A stretch of 64,000 bases of DNA from Synechococcales cyanobacterium CNB. GTDB taxonomy: Bacteria > Planctomycetota > Phycisphaerae > Phycisphaerales > UBA1924. Shown piece by piece: positions 17,873 through 27,294 of this stretch. Positions within the stretch are counted from its first letter, which is position 1. Each line of letters begins with the position of its first letter. Both the position numbers and the translations under genes were made by a program. The stretch is from NCBI GenBank assembly GCA_030263455.1, contig SZOZ01000008.1, positions 62,001-126,000 on the forward strand, written 5' to 3'. Below the pieces are notes generated by a model. It was not told the origin of the DNA, ran no database searches, and saw only the letters and a list, made by a program, of their open reading frames with translations.

Positions 17873-19783
17873 TCAGCGCTGGGGCGGCCGGGACGCCCGA
17901 TCGAGCGTCTCCATGACCTGCTGGGCTGTGTAGGCGTTGGAGAGCCACGGCTCGGAGAGGCCCGGACCGTCGATCACGAGCAGTGGGATGCCGGTCTGGC
18001 CGAGGTCGCGGAGGGTCGTCCAGCCCGGCGCGGAGGTGCTGGTGAGGTCCGCGGTCAAGGGAAGGACGCCAGCCGCTCGGAGGCGGCTTTTCACCGGCTC
18101 GCGGTTGAGGACGGCGGCCTTGAGGGCCTTGCAGTTGAGGCACCACTCGGCGGTGAAGTCAATGACGACCACGCGGCCCGAGGTGCGAGTCTCGGCCCAG
18201 AGTTGAGGATCGAACGCCACCCAGAAGTTGTCGCGTGCCTTGGCGGACATGTCCACCGCGACAAAGACGCTCGAACCCGCGAGAGCCAGGGCGATGGCCG
18301 AGAACGCTCCTCGCCTGCCCGGGCTGGCGGTGATGGCGAAGGTTCGTCGCAGCAGCCAAGCGGCAGCGACGAGGACGAACGCGGCGATCACCCACCAGTG
18401 GAGGACACGGACATACCAGGGGAGGGCGAGCAGGCCGCCCGGTCGTTCGCTCAGGATGGCGAGGAGCCCCGAGCCGACGAAGTAGGCGGCGGCGGCGAGG
18501 AGCAGCAGGCCCATGACCTGCTTGACGAGTTCGCTCGCTGGGCCTGTGCGTGGGACGCGGGCGAGGAGTTTCGGGTTGGCTGAGAGCACGAGGTAGGGGG
18601 AAGCCATGCCGACGCCGAGCGCGGTGAAGATGACCATGACGACGCCCGGCGGCAGCGCGGCCGCGCCGGCCAGGAGCGCGCCGGCAACGAACCCGAAGCA
18701 GGGCAGGCCGAGCACGGCGGTCATGACACCGAAGACGAACGATCCCCAGGCCGAGTCGGCCTTGGGGTTGATGGCGTAGACGGACCTGGGCAGGTTGATG
18801 GAGAACGCGCCCATGATGCCGACGCCCATCGCGCCGATGAGCAGGCCGATGCCGAGCGTAACCCACCAGACCCCGAAGATGCGTGAGGGGTCTGTGACGC
18901 TGGCGAAGAGGGCCATGGGGAGGCCGATTCCGACCCAGAACGCGATGACGCCGAGGGCCATCCACAGGCCGAGCGCGAGCGAACGGCCGGGCGAGCCGGC
19001 GTGCTGGCTGATGGTGAGCACCTTGATGGGGATGACGGGCAGGACGCAGGGGGTGAGGTTGAGGATGAAGCCCCCCACCGCCGCGAGGAGCGCGACGATG
19101 GCGACGCCGGCCGCGCCGTCCGCGCTCGGGAGCGTGATGCCGAAGAAGGACCGCCCCGAAGGACCCGGGGGCGGTGATGGGGGTTGCGCACCCCAGCGGT
19201 CGCGGTCGGCGAAGACGGAGGCATCGAAGGCGGTGAAGAGCGCGGTATCCGTGGGTTCGCCCGCGGCGATGGGGATGCGGACCTCGAACGGGTAGATCTC
19301 GGGGATGAGGCATCCGACGTCGTCACAGGCCTGGAGTTCGACTTCGATGGCGAGCGAGACTTCGCCGCTCGCGGACTCGTCGATCTCAACCGGGATGAAG
19401 GCGACGGCCGTGCCCTCGAAGACGGGGTACGGCTCGGGTCGGCCCGTGCCGGCAAGATCGATGCGAATCTCGTGGACTTCGGGCCACTGGATCGGACCGA
19501 CGGAGAGGCCCGGGGAGGGCTTGAGGTCGATGGTGGTCGGGATGGGAACAAAGCCGGCCCATGATGCGGGCACGACGGGGGCGTTCGTGTGGGTGTGCCA
19601 GCCCGGGGCGTGGTCGATGACGACGGCGACGGCAAACCTGGCGCCCGGCTCGGCGGCGGACACGGCGGGGACGACCCGGACGGTCACCTTGTCGCCGCCC
19701 AGGGGCTGTGCGGCGAGGTCGGAGAGCGGAGCGAGCCAGAGCATCAGCAGCAGGGGAAACGTGAGGCGGAAGAGGTGTGGCAT
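17873..19783 (-). CDS. dsbD: Thiol:disulfide interchange protein DsbD
   Basis: An inner-membrane protein that carries electrons from cytoplasmic thioredoxin to the periplasm. The 636 residues give a signal peptide (LLLMLWLAPLSDLAAQ), a periplasmic alpha domain to about residue 210 with a Cys pair at QACDDVGC, eight or so membrane segments with the paired Cys in LTPCVLPV and LGLPCFGF, and a C-terminal thioredoxin-like domain with WCLNCK (Cys548 and Cys551). All three redox Cys pairs are present, so it looks complete. The start lacks a strong ribosome binding site. It is divergent from fliM, and trxB, the usual electron donor branch, is encoded at about 50.2 kb. Confidence 0.92.
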   Translation of the reverse strand: MPHLFRLTFPLLLMLWLAPLSDLAAQPLGGDKVTVRVVPAVSAAEPGARFAVAVVIDHAPGWHTHTNAPVVPASWAGFVPIPTTIDLKPSPGLSVGPIQWPEVHEIRIDLAGTGRPEPYPVFEGTAVAFIPVEIDESASGEVSLAIEVELQACDDVGCLIPEIYPFEVRIPIAAGEPTDTALFTAFDASVFADRDRWGAQPPSPPPGPSGRSFFGITLPSADGAAGVAIVALLAAVGGFILNLTPCVLPVIPIKVLTISQHAGSPGRSLALGLWMALGVIAFWVGIGLPMALFASVTDPSRIFGVWWVTLGIGLLIGAMGVGIMGAFSINLPRSVYAINPKADSAWGSFVFGVMTAVLGLPCFGFVAGALLAGAAALPPGVVMVIFTALGVGMASPYLVLSANPKLLARVPRTGPASELVKQVMGLLLLAAAAYFVGSGLLAILSERPGGLLALPWYVRVLHWWVIAAFVLVAAAWLLRRTFAITASPGRRGAFSAIALALAGSSVFVAVDMSAKARDNFWVAFDPQLWAETRTSGRVVVIDFTAEWCLNCKALKAAVLNREPVKSRLRAAGVLPLTADLTSTSAPGWTTLRDLGQTGIPLLVIDGPGLSEPWLSNAYTAQQVMETLDRASRPPQR

Positions 19784-19926
19784 CGTTTGATTAAAGGTCG
19801 GGAGGGGGTTCGGGGTTTCAGAGCGGGCGGCTGCTTCAAGCGGATCGGTCCCCGGGGCCGATAGTCGGGCGTGGCCCGGCGGGCACGGGGTGTTCGTGCG
19901 CGGGGGGCCTGTCGGAACACGGCTCC

Positions 19927-20940
19927 ATGGCGAACGTGCTGGACCAGAGCGAGATCGATGCCCTGCTCGCGGCGGCGGAGCCGGACGAGAGCGAAACGCA
20001 GCAGGCGGAGGTTCGGGTCTTCAGCCGGAAGCATCGGGACGCGCCGCCGGAGATCAGGCCGTACGACTTCAAGCGTCCTGAGCGTGTGAGCAAGGACCAG
20101 ATGCGTGCCTTGCAGACGCTGCACGAAGGGTTCGCACGGAACTTCGGGGCGTCGCTGTCGGGCTTCCTGCGGACGATCGTGGAGGTCCGAGTCGCGGACT
20201 GCGAGCAGATGACGTACTCGGAGTTCATCTCCGGGCTTCCGAACCCGACGAGCTTCAACCTGATCCAGACGAGCGCGCTGGAGGGGCAGATGTGCCTCGA
20301 GGTCAGCCCGCTGATCATTTACCCGATCATCGACCGTCTGCTGGGAGGGACGAGCCAGGACCTGTTCGTACCGCAACGGCCGATGACGCTGATCGAGACG
20401 CGGCTGATCGGGAACGTGATCCGGCGTGCGTTGGCCGCGCTGTCGGAGGCGTGGTCGGGCGTGAAGGAACTGCAGTTCGAGGTGAGCGCGACGGAGAGCA
20501 ACCCCCAGCTTGTGCAGATCGTGCCGCCGAATGAGGTGGTGGTGGTGATCGTGTTCGAGTTGAAGACCTCGAACCGCGCGGGAACGATGAACCTTTGCAT
20601 TCCGTACAACGTGATCGAGCCGGTGGTGGAGCAGCTGAGTTCTCAGAGCTGGTTCAGCGTGGCGAAGAACCAGCGTTCGGAGGAGATCGAGCGTCGGCTT
20701 GCTCGCGGGCTTGGGCACGCGAGCCTGGACCTCCGGGCGATCCTCGCGGAGACGACCATCACGCTGCGCGACCTGGCGTACATGGCTCCCGGGGACGTGA
20801 TCGTGACGGAGACGGAAGCCACTCGGCCGGCGGTGCTGTGGGTGGGGCACGAGCGGAAGTTCACGGCGGAGGTCGGGCAGTACCGCGGCTCGCGGGCGCT
20901 GCGCGTGGTTCGGGCGATCTCCCGCGACGACCGGGTGTAA
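19927..20940 (+). CDS. fliM: Flagellar motor switch protein FliM
   Basis: A 337-residue C-ring protein that binds phospho-CheY and sets the rotation direction. The N-terminal LDQSEIDALL is the CheY-binding segment. The middle domain (GFARNFGASLSGFLRT, LIIYPIIDRLLGG) resembles CheC-type folds, and the C-terminal SpoA domain (about 260-330) contacts FliN and FliG. Length is normal for the family. No other flagellar gene lies in the window, so it is a lone copy next to nusA. The start ATG has only a weak ribosome binding site. Confidence 0.93.
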   Translation: MANVLDQSEIDALLAAAEPDESETQQAEVRVFSRKHRDAPPEIRPYDFKRPERVSKDQMRALQTLHEGFARNFGASLSGFLRTIVEVRVADCEQMTYSEFISGLPNPTSFNLIQTSALEGQMCLEVSPLIIYPIIDRLLGGTSQDLFVPQRPMTLIETRLIGNVIRRALAALSEAWSGVKELQFEVSATESNPQLVQIVPPNEVVVVIVFELKTSNRAGTMNLCIPYNVIEPVVEQLSSQSWFSVAKNQRSEEIERRLARGLGHASLDLRAILAETTITLRDLAYMAPGDVIVTETEATRPAVLWVGHERKFTAEVGQYRGSRALRVVRAISRDDRV

Positions 20941-20962
20941 GCGGGGATGCTCCGGTCGGGGG

Positions 20963-20992
20963 TTGACCGGGGGGTCGCGGTGTCTCTACAGT
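20963..20992 (+). promoter_or_regulatory. Candidate sigma70-type promoter for nusA-infB
   Basis: TTGACC and TACAGT are separated by 18 bp, starting 22 bp after the fliM stop. The -35 overlaps the inverted repeat CCGGTC/GACCGG, which could also be a weak fliM terminator. It is the best promoter-like pair in the gap; the transcription start would lie near 20999. Confidence 0.4.
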
Positions 20993-21131
20993 TGTGGGTA
21001 GGTTTGGTCTCGGGCGGAGGTACGCCCCGGGAGTGACGTGGTATGCAGGTACTCGCCGACCATGGCCGCTGATCGGACGAAGCACGGCTGCGCTCGTCCG
21101 GCGCGCGCCCTGCCCCTGACGGGGCGGGGAC

Positions 21132-21207
21132 AGGAGGACGCTCCGATGGGTTAGCCCGGAGCGCCATGGCGGACGCCCCGACGGCGCGGAAGGCCGGCGA
21201 GGCGTGA
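21132..21207 (+). promoter_or_regulatory. Possible nusA leader: micro-ORFs within a hairpin
   Basis: AGGAGG at 21132-21137 is followed after 8 bases by ATG GGT TAG (21146-21154), a two-codon frame whose ATG lies in the loop of the GCTCCG/CGGAGC hairpin. A second small frame, ATG at 21166 to TGA at 21205-21207, encodes MADAPTARKAGEA. Either could be a translated leader that influences nusA expression, or chance. The coordinates and sequence are direct observations; regulation is inference. Confidence 0.3.
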
Positions 21208-21322
21208 CGGCGGGGCCACCTGCGCGCGGGCGCTCGTGGCCCTCGTGCTTTTTCAGGAACGAACGCCCCGCGAGCGGGCCGACAGGACAACCAGACAACC
21301 CGACAACTCGGAGCAGGACGGC

Positions 21323-22750
21323 ATGAACACGCAGGAAATGATGCGGATCATCGATTCGATCTCGCGGGATCGCAACATCGACCGGCAGCTGCTGATCGCG
21401 GACCTCGAGGCGGCGATGGTCTCGGCGGCGCGGCGGTACTTCAACACGCTCGACACGGAAGAGTTCACGTGCTCGGTGGACCCTCTCTCGGGTCAGATTC
21501 AGATCTACCGGCACGGTCAGCCGCTGGAGATGCCTCCGGAGGCGTTCGGTCGCATCGCGGCGCAGACGTTCAAGCAGGTGATGATCCAGCGATTCCGGGA
21601 GGACGAGCGCAACAGCATCCTGGAGGAGTTCTCGAAGCGTGTGGGGGAGATCGCCACGGGCGTGGCGCAGCGTTACGAGGGCGGCGCTCTGGTGGTGACG
21701 GTCGACCGGGCGGAGGCGTTCATGCCCCGGAGCGAGCAGATTCCGGGCGAGCAGTTCCAGCCTGGGGACCGGGTGCGTTGCCTGATCCTGGACGTTCGCG
21801 ACGCGGGCAACCAGGTGAAGATCGTGCTGAGCCGGGCGCACCCGGACTTCATCAAGCGTCTCTTCGAGGTTGAAGTGCCCGAGGTCGCGGAACGGATCAT
21901 CGAGATCAAGGCGATGGCGCGCGAGGCCGGGTACCGGACGAAGATCGCGGTGAGTTCGATCGACTCGAAGGTTGACGCGGTGGGCGCGTGCGTGGGCGTG
22001 CGCGGGAGCAGGATCAAGAACATCGTTGACGAGCTGAACGGCGAGAAGATCGACATCATCCGGTGGAACGAGTCGAGCCAGATCCTGATCCAGAACTCGC
22101 TGAAGCCGGCGGAAGTGCAGGAGATCAGCCTGTGCTTCGAGCTGGGGCGGGCGACGGTGGTGGTGCGCGACGACCAGCTGAGCCTTGCGATCGGCAAGCG
22201 CGGGCAGAACGTTCGCCTCGCGGCGCGGCTGACGGGCTGGGACGTGGACATCCTGACGCCCGAGGAGTTCAACAAGGGCCTTGAGATCATGTCCGAGACG
22301 CTGCTGGGCATCGAGGGCGTGACGGAGGAGCACGTGGACCGGCTGGCCGCGCTGGGCATCGTGAGCGTGTTCGACGTCGAGGAGGTCGGCGCGGAGGTGC
22401 TGGCGACGGAGCTTGAACTGGACGAGTCGGTGGCGTCTGCGGTGGTGGAGGCGGCGTCGGCGCGTGCGAAGATCGTCGCCGAGCAGCAGCAGCGCGAGAA
22501 GGAGGAAGCGGAGGCGCGCCGCAAGGAGGAGGAAGAGGCGGCGCGGCGTCTGCTCAGCGGGGAGGGGCTGCCGACGACGGAGGAGGGCGCCGTCGATCCG
22601 GAGCTTGCGGCGGCGGCGATCCTGGGGATCGGCACGCGCGGGGCGAGCGGCGGCGGGAGCGATGGCGGCTCGTCGGGCGGTGCCGGCGCGACGAGCGCGG
22701 CGGCGGACGAGCGCGCGGCGGACATCCTGGGGGGAGACAAGAAGGACTGA
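21323..22750 (+). CDS. nusA: Transcription termination/antitermination protein NusA
   Basis: A 475-residue RNA-polymerase-binding factor that modulates pausing and termination. It has the N-terminal polymerase-binding domain (MNTQEMMRIIDSISRDRNI), an S1 domain (about 130-200), tandem KH domains (GACVGVRGSRIKNIVDELNGE; IGKRGQNVRLAARL), a helix-hairpin-helix-like segment (about 325-370), then an unusual Glu/Arg-rich coiled stretch and a Gly/Ser/Ala-rich tail. The start MNTQ is chosen by family similarity. It heads a nusA-infB-ylxP-rbfA cluster; rimP and ylxR are absent from it. Confidence 0.95.
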   Translation: MNTQEMMRIIDSISRDRNIDRQLLIADLEAAMVSAARRYFNTLDTEEFTCSVDPLSGQIQIYRHGQPLEMPPEAFGRIAAQTFKQVMIQRFREDERNSILEEFSKRVGEIATGVAQRYEGGALVVTVDRAEAFMPRSEQIPGEQFQPGDRVRCLILDVRDAGNQVKIVLSRAHPDFIKRLFEVEVPEVAERIIEIKAMAREAGYRTKIAVSSIDSKVDAVGACVGVRGSRIKNIVDELNGEKIDIIRWNESSQILIQNSLKPAEVQEISLCFELGRATVVVRDDQLSLAIGKRGQNVRLAARLTGWDVDILTPEEFNKGLEIMSETLLGIEGVTEEHVDRLAALGIVSVFDVEEVGAEVLATELELDESVASAVVEAASARAKIVAEQQQREKEEAEARRKEEEEAARRLLSGEGLPTTEEGAVDPELAAAAILGIGTRGASGGGSDGGSSGGAGATSAAADERAADILGGDKKD

Positions 22751-22807
22751 CCCGACGAAGGGACACACGCCGCCGGACCCGGCGAGCCTGTGCGAGTGGA
22801 GCGACGA

Positions 22808-25588
22808 TTGGCCAGACGCGTATTCGAAATTGCGAAGGACCTCGACATCAACTCCAAGGCGATCGTGGCGAAGTGCCGCGCGGAGGGGATCCCCGAGGAG
22901 GTCATCAAGAACCACATGTCCACGGTGTCGGCCGGGCTTGAGGCGACGATCCGTGAGTGGTTCACCGCCGGGGAGGCGGCGACCGCGGTCGAAACGACGG
23001 ACCGCGTGGACTTGGACAAGGTGCGCGCCAAGCCGCGGCGTCGTTCGCGGAAGTCGGACGGCTCGGACGACGCCTCCTCCGGGGATGTATCGGACTCGAC
23101 GACGGCGACGCTGGAGCCGAGCGTTCCGGCCGCGCCGGAAGCGCCGCGTGCCCGTGCGCTTCCGAGGCCCGCGCCCGCCGCGCCGGAGGCGCCTGCGCGA
23201 GCGGTCGTCCCCCCCCCCACGGTGGTGGAGAGGGCGGCCGCTCCGGCGGAGGCGCCCGCGCCGCCGTCCGAGGCGGCGCGCCCCGCGGCATCGACGTCCG
23301 CGCCGCCGGCGCCCCCTGCGCCGCCAGCGCCGGTCGTGCCCGCGCCGCAGAACGTGCCCGACCGTCCGAAGGTGGTGAAGCCCGCGGGTCCGCAGTTGCA
23401 GGATCCTGCGCGCGTGAAGCTGGCGGGTCCGAAGGTCGTGCGCATCGAGGCTCCGGAAGCGATCGAGGCGCCGCGTCCGCGAAGCCCGCGCACCGGGCCG
23501 CCGATGGGCGGTCGCGGCGTTCCCGGCCCGATGGCGGGCGACGTGATGGACGATCGGACGCGCAGCCCTCGTCGGCGCGGCGACCGGGCGTCCAAGGCAC
23601 GTCCCGCGACCGCGGCGCCCCAGCAGCCCCGGCGAAAGACGGACTCGGACGAGTGGCGTCCCGGCCCCGGCCACTTCACCGAGGCGGATCTGGCCGAGCG
23701 CGAGGCGCGGTTGCAGCGATCGGGCGGCTACCTGAAACAGCGGCGTCAGCAGGCGAAGCTTCGCGGGCAGACGCAGGCGGGGGATCGGCCTGCGACGCCG
23801 GCGGAGATGGGGGGGAAGGTCCGGATCGCGGCCCCGTTCACGATCAAGGATCTCTCGGCGGCGACGGGCGTGAAGGCTGCGGAGATCGTCAAGAAGCTCT
23901 TCCTGCAGGGCATCATGGCGACGATCAACTCGGGGATCGATACCGAGCGCGCCCAGGAGATCATGATCGACTACGACATCGAGCTCGAGGTCGTCGAGTC
24001 GAAGTCGGCGGAGGAGAAGGTCTCCGCGGCGTTCGAGGGCCGCGAGATGGTGGACGAGCGACCGCGCGGCCCGGTCGTCACGATCCTCGGGCACGTGGAC
24101 CACGGCAAGACGAGCCTGCTGGACCGGATTCGCAAGACGAACGTGGCGGCGGGCGAGGCGGGGGGCATCACGCAGGCGACGAGCGCGTTCCGCGTGCCGG
24201 TGCATGTCGGCGATGAGGAGAAGCAGATCGTCTTCATCGACACGCCCGGCCACGAGGCGTTCACGGAGATGCGTGCCCGTGGAGCGAACGTGACGGACAT
24301 CGCTGTGCTGGTGGTCGCTGCGGACGACGGGGTGATGCCGCAGACGGTGGAGTCGATCAACCACGCGAAGGCGGCGGGCGTGCCGATCGTGGTCGCGCTG
24401 AACAAGATCGACAAGCCGGAGGCGACGGACGCGAACATCCACCGCATCCTCGGGCAGCTGGCGGAGCACGGGCTGAACCCGACGGAATGGGGCGGGGACA
24501 CGGAGGTCGTGCGGACGAGCGCGACGACGGGCAAGGGCGTGCAGGACCTGCTCGAAGTGCTGGATTACCAGTCGCAGTTGCTCGAACTGAAGGCGGACTT
24601 CGGCGGCCCTGCGCGGGGGACGGTCATCGAGGCGCGCGTGCTCGAGGGCCGGGGGCCTGTGGCGAGCGTGCTGGTGCGCGACGGCGAGCTGAAGGTCGGC
24701 GACTTCGTGGTGGCCGGTCGCGCGTTCGGTCGCGTGCGCGACATCACGGACGACCGCGGTCGGCGTCTGAGGGACGCGCAGCCGCCGATGCCGGTGCAGA
24801 TTTCGGGGCTGGACGAGCTCCCGGACGCGGGGGACGCCTTCTACTGCGTGTCGTCGCTCAAGCAGGCGCAGGACGCGGCCGAGCAGCGCAAGCAGCGCGA
24901 CCGCGAGCAGCAGTTGGCGCAGCCGAAGGTCACGCTGGACAGCCTGTTCGGCCAGATGGCGGAGAGCGAGGTCAAGGAGATCCTGATCGTCCTGAAGGCG
25001 GACGTGCAGGGTTCGGTGGACGTGCTGCGGAACGAGATCGAGAAGGTCTCGACGGCGGAGGTGAAGATTCGCGTGCTGCACGCGGCCGTGGGCGGCATCA
25101 CGGAGAGCGACGTGCTGCTGGCGGACGCGTCTCGTGCGGTCATCATCGGGTTCAACGTCATCCCGTCGTCGAAGGCGCGCGCGCTGGCGGACGCCAAGAG
25201 CGTCGAGATCCGCACGTACCAGGTGATCTACCACATCACGGAGGACGTGCGCAAGGCGGCGGAGGGCATGCTGGAGCCGGAGCTGCGCCAGGACATCCTG
25301 GGGCACGCCGAGGTGCGCCAGGTGTTCAAGGTCTCGCGTGTGGGTGCGATCGCGGGGTGCTACGTCACCGACGGGGTGGTGGAGCGCGACGCGCTGGTCC
25401 GTGTTACGCGCAACGGCGTCGTGATCGAGAACGACCGCAGACTCTCGCAGCTCAAGCGGTTCAAGGACGACGCCAAGGAGGTCCGCGCGGGCATGGAGTG
25501 CGGCATGAAGATCGACGGGTACGACGACATCAAGGAGGGCGACGTGCTCGAGTGCTACAAGAACGTGGAGGTCAAGAGGACGCTGTAG
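22808..25588 (+). CDS. infB: Translation initiation factor IF-2
   Basis: A GTPase of 926 residues that places initiator tRNA on the 30S subunit. The TTG at 22808 is chosen because it gives the canonical [15 protein letters not shown] and has GGAG six bases upstream; GTG codons at 22790 and 22796 are alternatives. Residues 1-55 are an IF2-N domain, followed by about 270 residues rich in Pro, Ala and Arg, then a second IF2-N domain. The G domain has GHVDHGKT (428-435), DTPGHEAF and NKIDK. Domains II-IV follow to the C terminus. A 10-base C run (23209-23218) lies in the linker. An 8-bp-period repeat begins just after the stop. Confidence 0.96.
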   Translation: MARRVFEIAKDLDINSKAIVAKCRAEGIPEEVIKNHMSTVSAGLEATIREWFTAGEAATAVETTDRVDLDKVRAKPRRRSRKSDGSDDASSGDVSDSTTATLEPSVPAAPEAPRARALPRPAPAAPEAPARAVVPPPTVVERAAAPAEAPAPPSEAARPAASTSAPPAPPAPPAPVVPAPQNVPDRPKVVKPAGPQLQDPARVKLAGPKVVRIEAPEAIEAPRPRSPRTGPPMGGRGVPGPMAGDVMDDRTRSPRRRGDRASKARPATAAPQQPRRKTDSDEWRPGPGHFTEADLAEREARLQRSGGYLKQRRQQAKLRGQTQAGDRPATPAEMGGKVRIAAPFTIKDLSAATGVKAAEIVKKLFLQGIMATINSGIDTERAQEIMIDYDIELEVVESKSAEEKVSAAFEGREMVDERPRGPVVTILGHVDHGKTSLLDRIRKTNVAAGEAGGITQATSAFRVPVHVGDEEKQIVFIDTPGHEAFTEMRARGANVTDIAVLVVAADDGVMPQTVESINHAKAAGVPIVVALNKIDKPEATDANIHRILGQLAEHGLNPTEWGGDTEVVRTSATTGKGVQDLLEVLDYQSQLLELKADFGGPARGTVIEARVLEGRGPVASVLVRDGELKVGDFVVAGRAFGRVRDITDDRGRRLRDAQPPMPVQISGLDELPDAGDAFYCVSSLKQAQDAAEQRKQRDREQQLAQPKVTLDSLFGQMAESEVKEILIVLKADVQGSVDVLRNEIEKVSTAEVKIRVLHAAVGGITESDVLLADASRAVIIGFNVIPSSKARALADAKSVEIRTYQVIYHITEDVRKAAEGMLEPELRQDILGHAEVRQVFKVSRVGAIAGCYVTDGVVERDALVRVTRNGVVIENDRRLSQLKRFKDDAKEVRAGMECGMKIDGYDDIKEGDVLECYKNVEVKRTL

Positions 25589-25593
25589 AAGGC

Positions 25594-25723
25594 GTGACGA
25601 AGTGAGGGAGTGACGGAGTCACGGATTGGGACCGGGACGCGGGGCGTTCGCGGACCGGGTGGGTCAAACACTTCGCCACTGCTCACATCGCCGCTCCGTC
25701 AGTCCTGCATTCCGCCATTCCCC
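25594..25723. repeat. Degenerate 8-bp-period repeat, inverted pair, in the infB-ylxP gap
   Basis: The left arm (25594-25625) reads GTGACGAA, GTGAGGGA, GTGACGGA, GTCACGGA. The right arm (about 25669-25723) carries the complementary pattern in the same 8-bp rhythm: CTCCGTCA, GTCCTGCA, TTCCGCCA among more degenerate units. The arms are separated by 43 bp. The right arm ends at the ATG of ylxP, so it occupies the ribosome-binding region and no normal Shine-Dalgarno is left. The transcript could fold into a long imperfect hairpin. Related units occur at 37745 and 48478. Confidence 0.65.
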
Positions 25724-26197
25724 ATGGTGATCGGCGTGCTCCAGTTCGAGTTGGTGATCCCGGAGAGCGGGTCGCTCAAGGACAAGCGTCGCGTGGTGCG
25801 CTCGCTGCGGGACCGGCTGCACCGCGAGCACATGGTCTCGGTCGCCGAGGTGGCTGCGCAGGACTCGGTGAACATCGCGGTCATGGCGGCGGCGGTGGTC
25901 GCCACCGACGGGCGGCGCGCGGGGGAAGTGCTCGACCACGTCGCCGAGAAGCTCCGCTCGCTGCGGGACGCGGAACTGGGGAGCGTGCGGCGCGACATCC
26001 TGCAAGGGGAAGACGGATCGGTCGAGGGCGATGGGGAAGACGGGCAGGAGGATCGGGATGCGCTGGCCGTGGAGATGAGGCGGTATTACGAAGATCAGTC
26101 GGGGCCAGGGATGGCCCCGCCCCAGCAAGGCTCGGGGCAGGGAGCGGAACCGACCCTGAAGAGCGAGACATTGACACGGAAGGAGGCGCGGCCGTGA
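25724..26197 (+). CDS. DUF503/YlxP-family protein
   Basis: A 157-residue small protein. The N-terminal 90 residues match the DUF503 pattern: MVIGVLQFELVIPESGSLKDKRRVV, then LRDRLHREHMVSVAEVAAQD and a beta-rich end. The last 55 residues are a low-complexity Gly/Glu/Gln tail that the core family lacks. The family is usually found between infB and rbfA and is thought to have a ribosome-related role, but its biochemical function is unknown to me. It overlaps rbfA by 4 bp (GTGA), which implies coupled translation. Confidence 0.85.
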   Translation: MVIGVLQFELVIPESGSLKDKRRVVRSLRDRLHREHMVSVAEVAAQDSVNIAVMAAAVVATDGRRAGEVLDHVAEKLRSLRDAELGSVRRDILQGEDGSVEGDGEDGQEDRDALAVEMRRYYEDQSGPGMAPPQQGSGQGAEPTLKSETLTRKEARP

Positions 26198-26592
26198 ACC
26201 GGCGGGCCGAGCGGGTGGCGTCGGCGGTGCAGGCCGCGGTGCAGACCGTGCTGGCTCGGGGGTTGTCCGATCCTCGCGTTCGCGGGCTGATCACGGTGAC
26301 GGGGGTGACGGTGACGGACGACCTGCGGCAGGCGTTCGTGCGGGTGTCGATCATGCCCGCGGAGCACGAGGAGTTGACGATGCACGGTCTGCGTGCTGCG
26401 TCGGCGCACGTGCGCCATGCGATCGGCGATGCGCTGGACATGCGGCGCACGCCGGAGATCGAGTTCCGGCTCGACCGTGCGACGAAGCGCCAGGCGGCGG
26501 TGCTGGAGGCGTTGGAGAAGGCGCGGCGGGTGACGCCTCCCGTCGAGGCCGAACGCGGAGGCGCACCGAATGCCGAGGAGGGGGGGGCGTGA
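26194..26592 (+). CDS. rbfA: Ribosome-binding factor A
   Basis: A 132-residue 30S maturation factor with a KH-like fold. The family pattern is clear: NRRAERVASAVQAAVQTVL, GLSDPRVRGLITVTGVTVTDDLRQAFVRVSI, then RHAIGDALDMRRTPEIEFRLD. GTG start within the ylxP stop. A disordered tail of about 20 residues ends in an 8-base G run (26580-26587). Its stop overlaps the GTG of the next gene, so ylxP, rbfA and the HhH-like gene are translationally coupled. Confidence 0.93.
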   Translation: MNRRAERVASAVQAAVQTVLARGLSDPRVRGLITVTGVTVTDDLRQAFVRVSIMPAEHEELTMHGLRAASAHVRHAIGDALDMRRTPEIEFRLDRATKRQAAVLEALEKARRVTPPVEAERGGAPNAEEGGA

Positions 26593-27272
26593 GCGCGACG
26601 GATCGAACACGGGAGCTGCGTTCGCTGCTGTTCCGGCTGCGCAAGCGCTTGAAGCCGCTCGGGTCCGGGCACGCGGGCACGCCGCCGGAGGGGACGGACC
26701 CGGTGGTGCACGAGCTCGTGTACTCGTTCCTGGCGTGGGAAGCCTCGGCGCCGCTCGCGACGGGCGCGCTGAACCGGATGCAAGGAGCGGTGGTCGATTA
26801 CAACGAGTTGCGGGTGTGCTACCCGCAGGAGCTCGCCTCGCTGATGGGTGAGGGTTACCCGCTGGCGTTGGAGCGTGCGACGAGGCTGCGTGCCGCGTTG
26901 ACCGAGGTGTACCGGCGCGAGCACGGGATCGCGCTGGCGCGTCTGGTTGATCTGCCGAAGCGCGACGCCCGGGTGTACCTCGAAACGCTGGAGGGTGTGC
27001 CGCCGTTCGTCGCTGCGCGGGTGGTGCTGCTCGCGCTCGGCGGCCACGCGGTCCCGCTGGACTCGGTGCTGCACGGGCTGCTCGCGGCGGAAGAGGCGGT
27101 CGAGCCGGGGAGCACGGTCGCGGATGCGATGGGCTGGCTGGAGCGGACGCTCCGCGCGAAGGAATCTGAAGAGGCGTACCTGCTGCTCGAGGCATGGCGG
27201 AAGCGCAAGGCGCCGAAGATTGGAACGGCGGAGGGCGCGAAGGCGAAGCGAACGGGAAAGGCACGGGGTTGA
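26589..27272 (+). CDS. HhH-GPD-like protein with altered catalytic motif
   Basis: A 227-residue protein overlapping rbfA by 4 bp. The stretch LETLEGVPPFVAARVVLLALGG followed by AVPLDSVLHGLL resembles the helix-hairpin-helix of endonuclease III-type DNA glycosylases (normally LPGVGxKTA, then VDTHV). The Asp of the second motif is kept (LDSV), but the catalytic Lys position in the first is lost (VPPFVA) and there is no C-terminal Fe-S Cys cluster. It may be a non-catalytic DNA- or RNA-binding relative. A basic tail (KAKRTGKARG) ends it. Its place beside rbfA suggests an RNA or ribosome link, which is only inference. Confidence 0.6.
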   Translation: MSATDRTRELRSLLFRLRKRLKPLGSGHAGTPPEGTDPVVHELVYSFLAWEASAPLATGALNRMQGAVVDYNELRVCYPQELASLMGEGYPLALERATRLRAALTEVYRREHGIALARLVDLPKRDARVYLETLEGVPPFVAARVVLLALGGHAVPLDSVLHGLLAAEEAVEPGSTVADAMGWLERTLRAKESEEAYLLLEAWRKRKAPKIGTAEGAKAKRTGKARG

Positions 27273-27294
27273 TCGCGAGAGGACGGACGGAGCG

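Larger units (their letters stand above)
20941..21322 (+). other. 382-bp leader region between fliM and nusA without an obvious gene
   Basis: No rimP-like reading frame is present, although rimP usually precedes nusA. The region holds a candidate promoter (20963-20992), an inverted repeat CCGGTC/GACCGG (20952-20970), a hairpin GCTCCG/CGGAGC (21140-21162) and two tiny reading frames. The rest is unremarkable GC-rich sequence. Confidence 0.6.

Noticed and set aside
20861-25306. A 1481-codon open frame antisense to nusA-infB
   Set aside because: Low-complexity Arg/His/Leu composition and complete overlap with two well-recognised genes.
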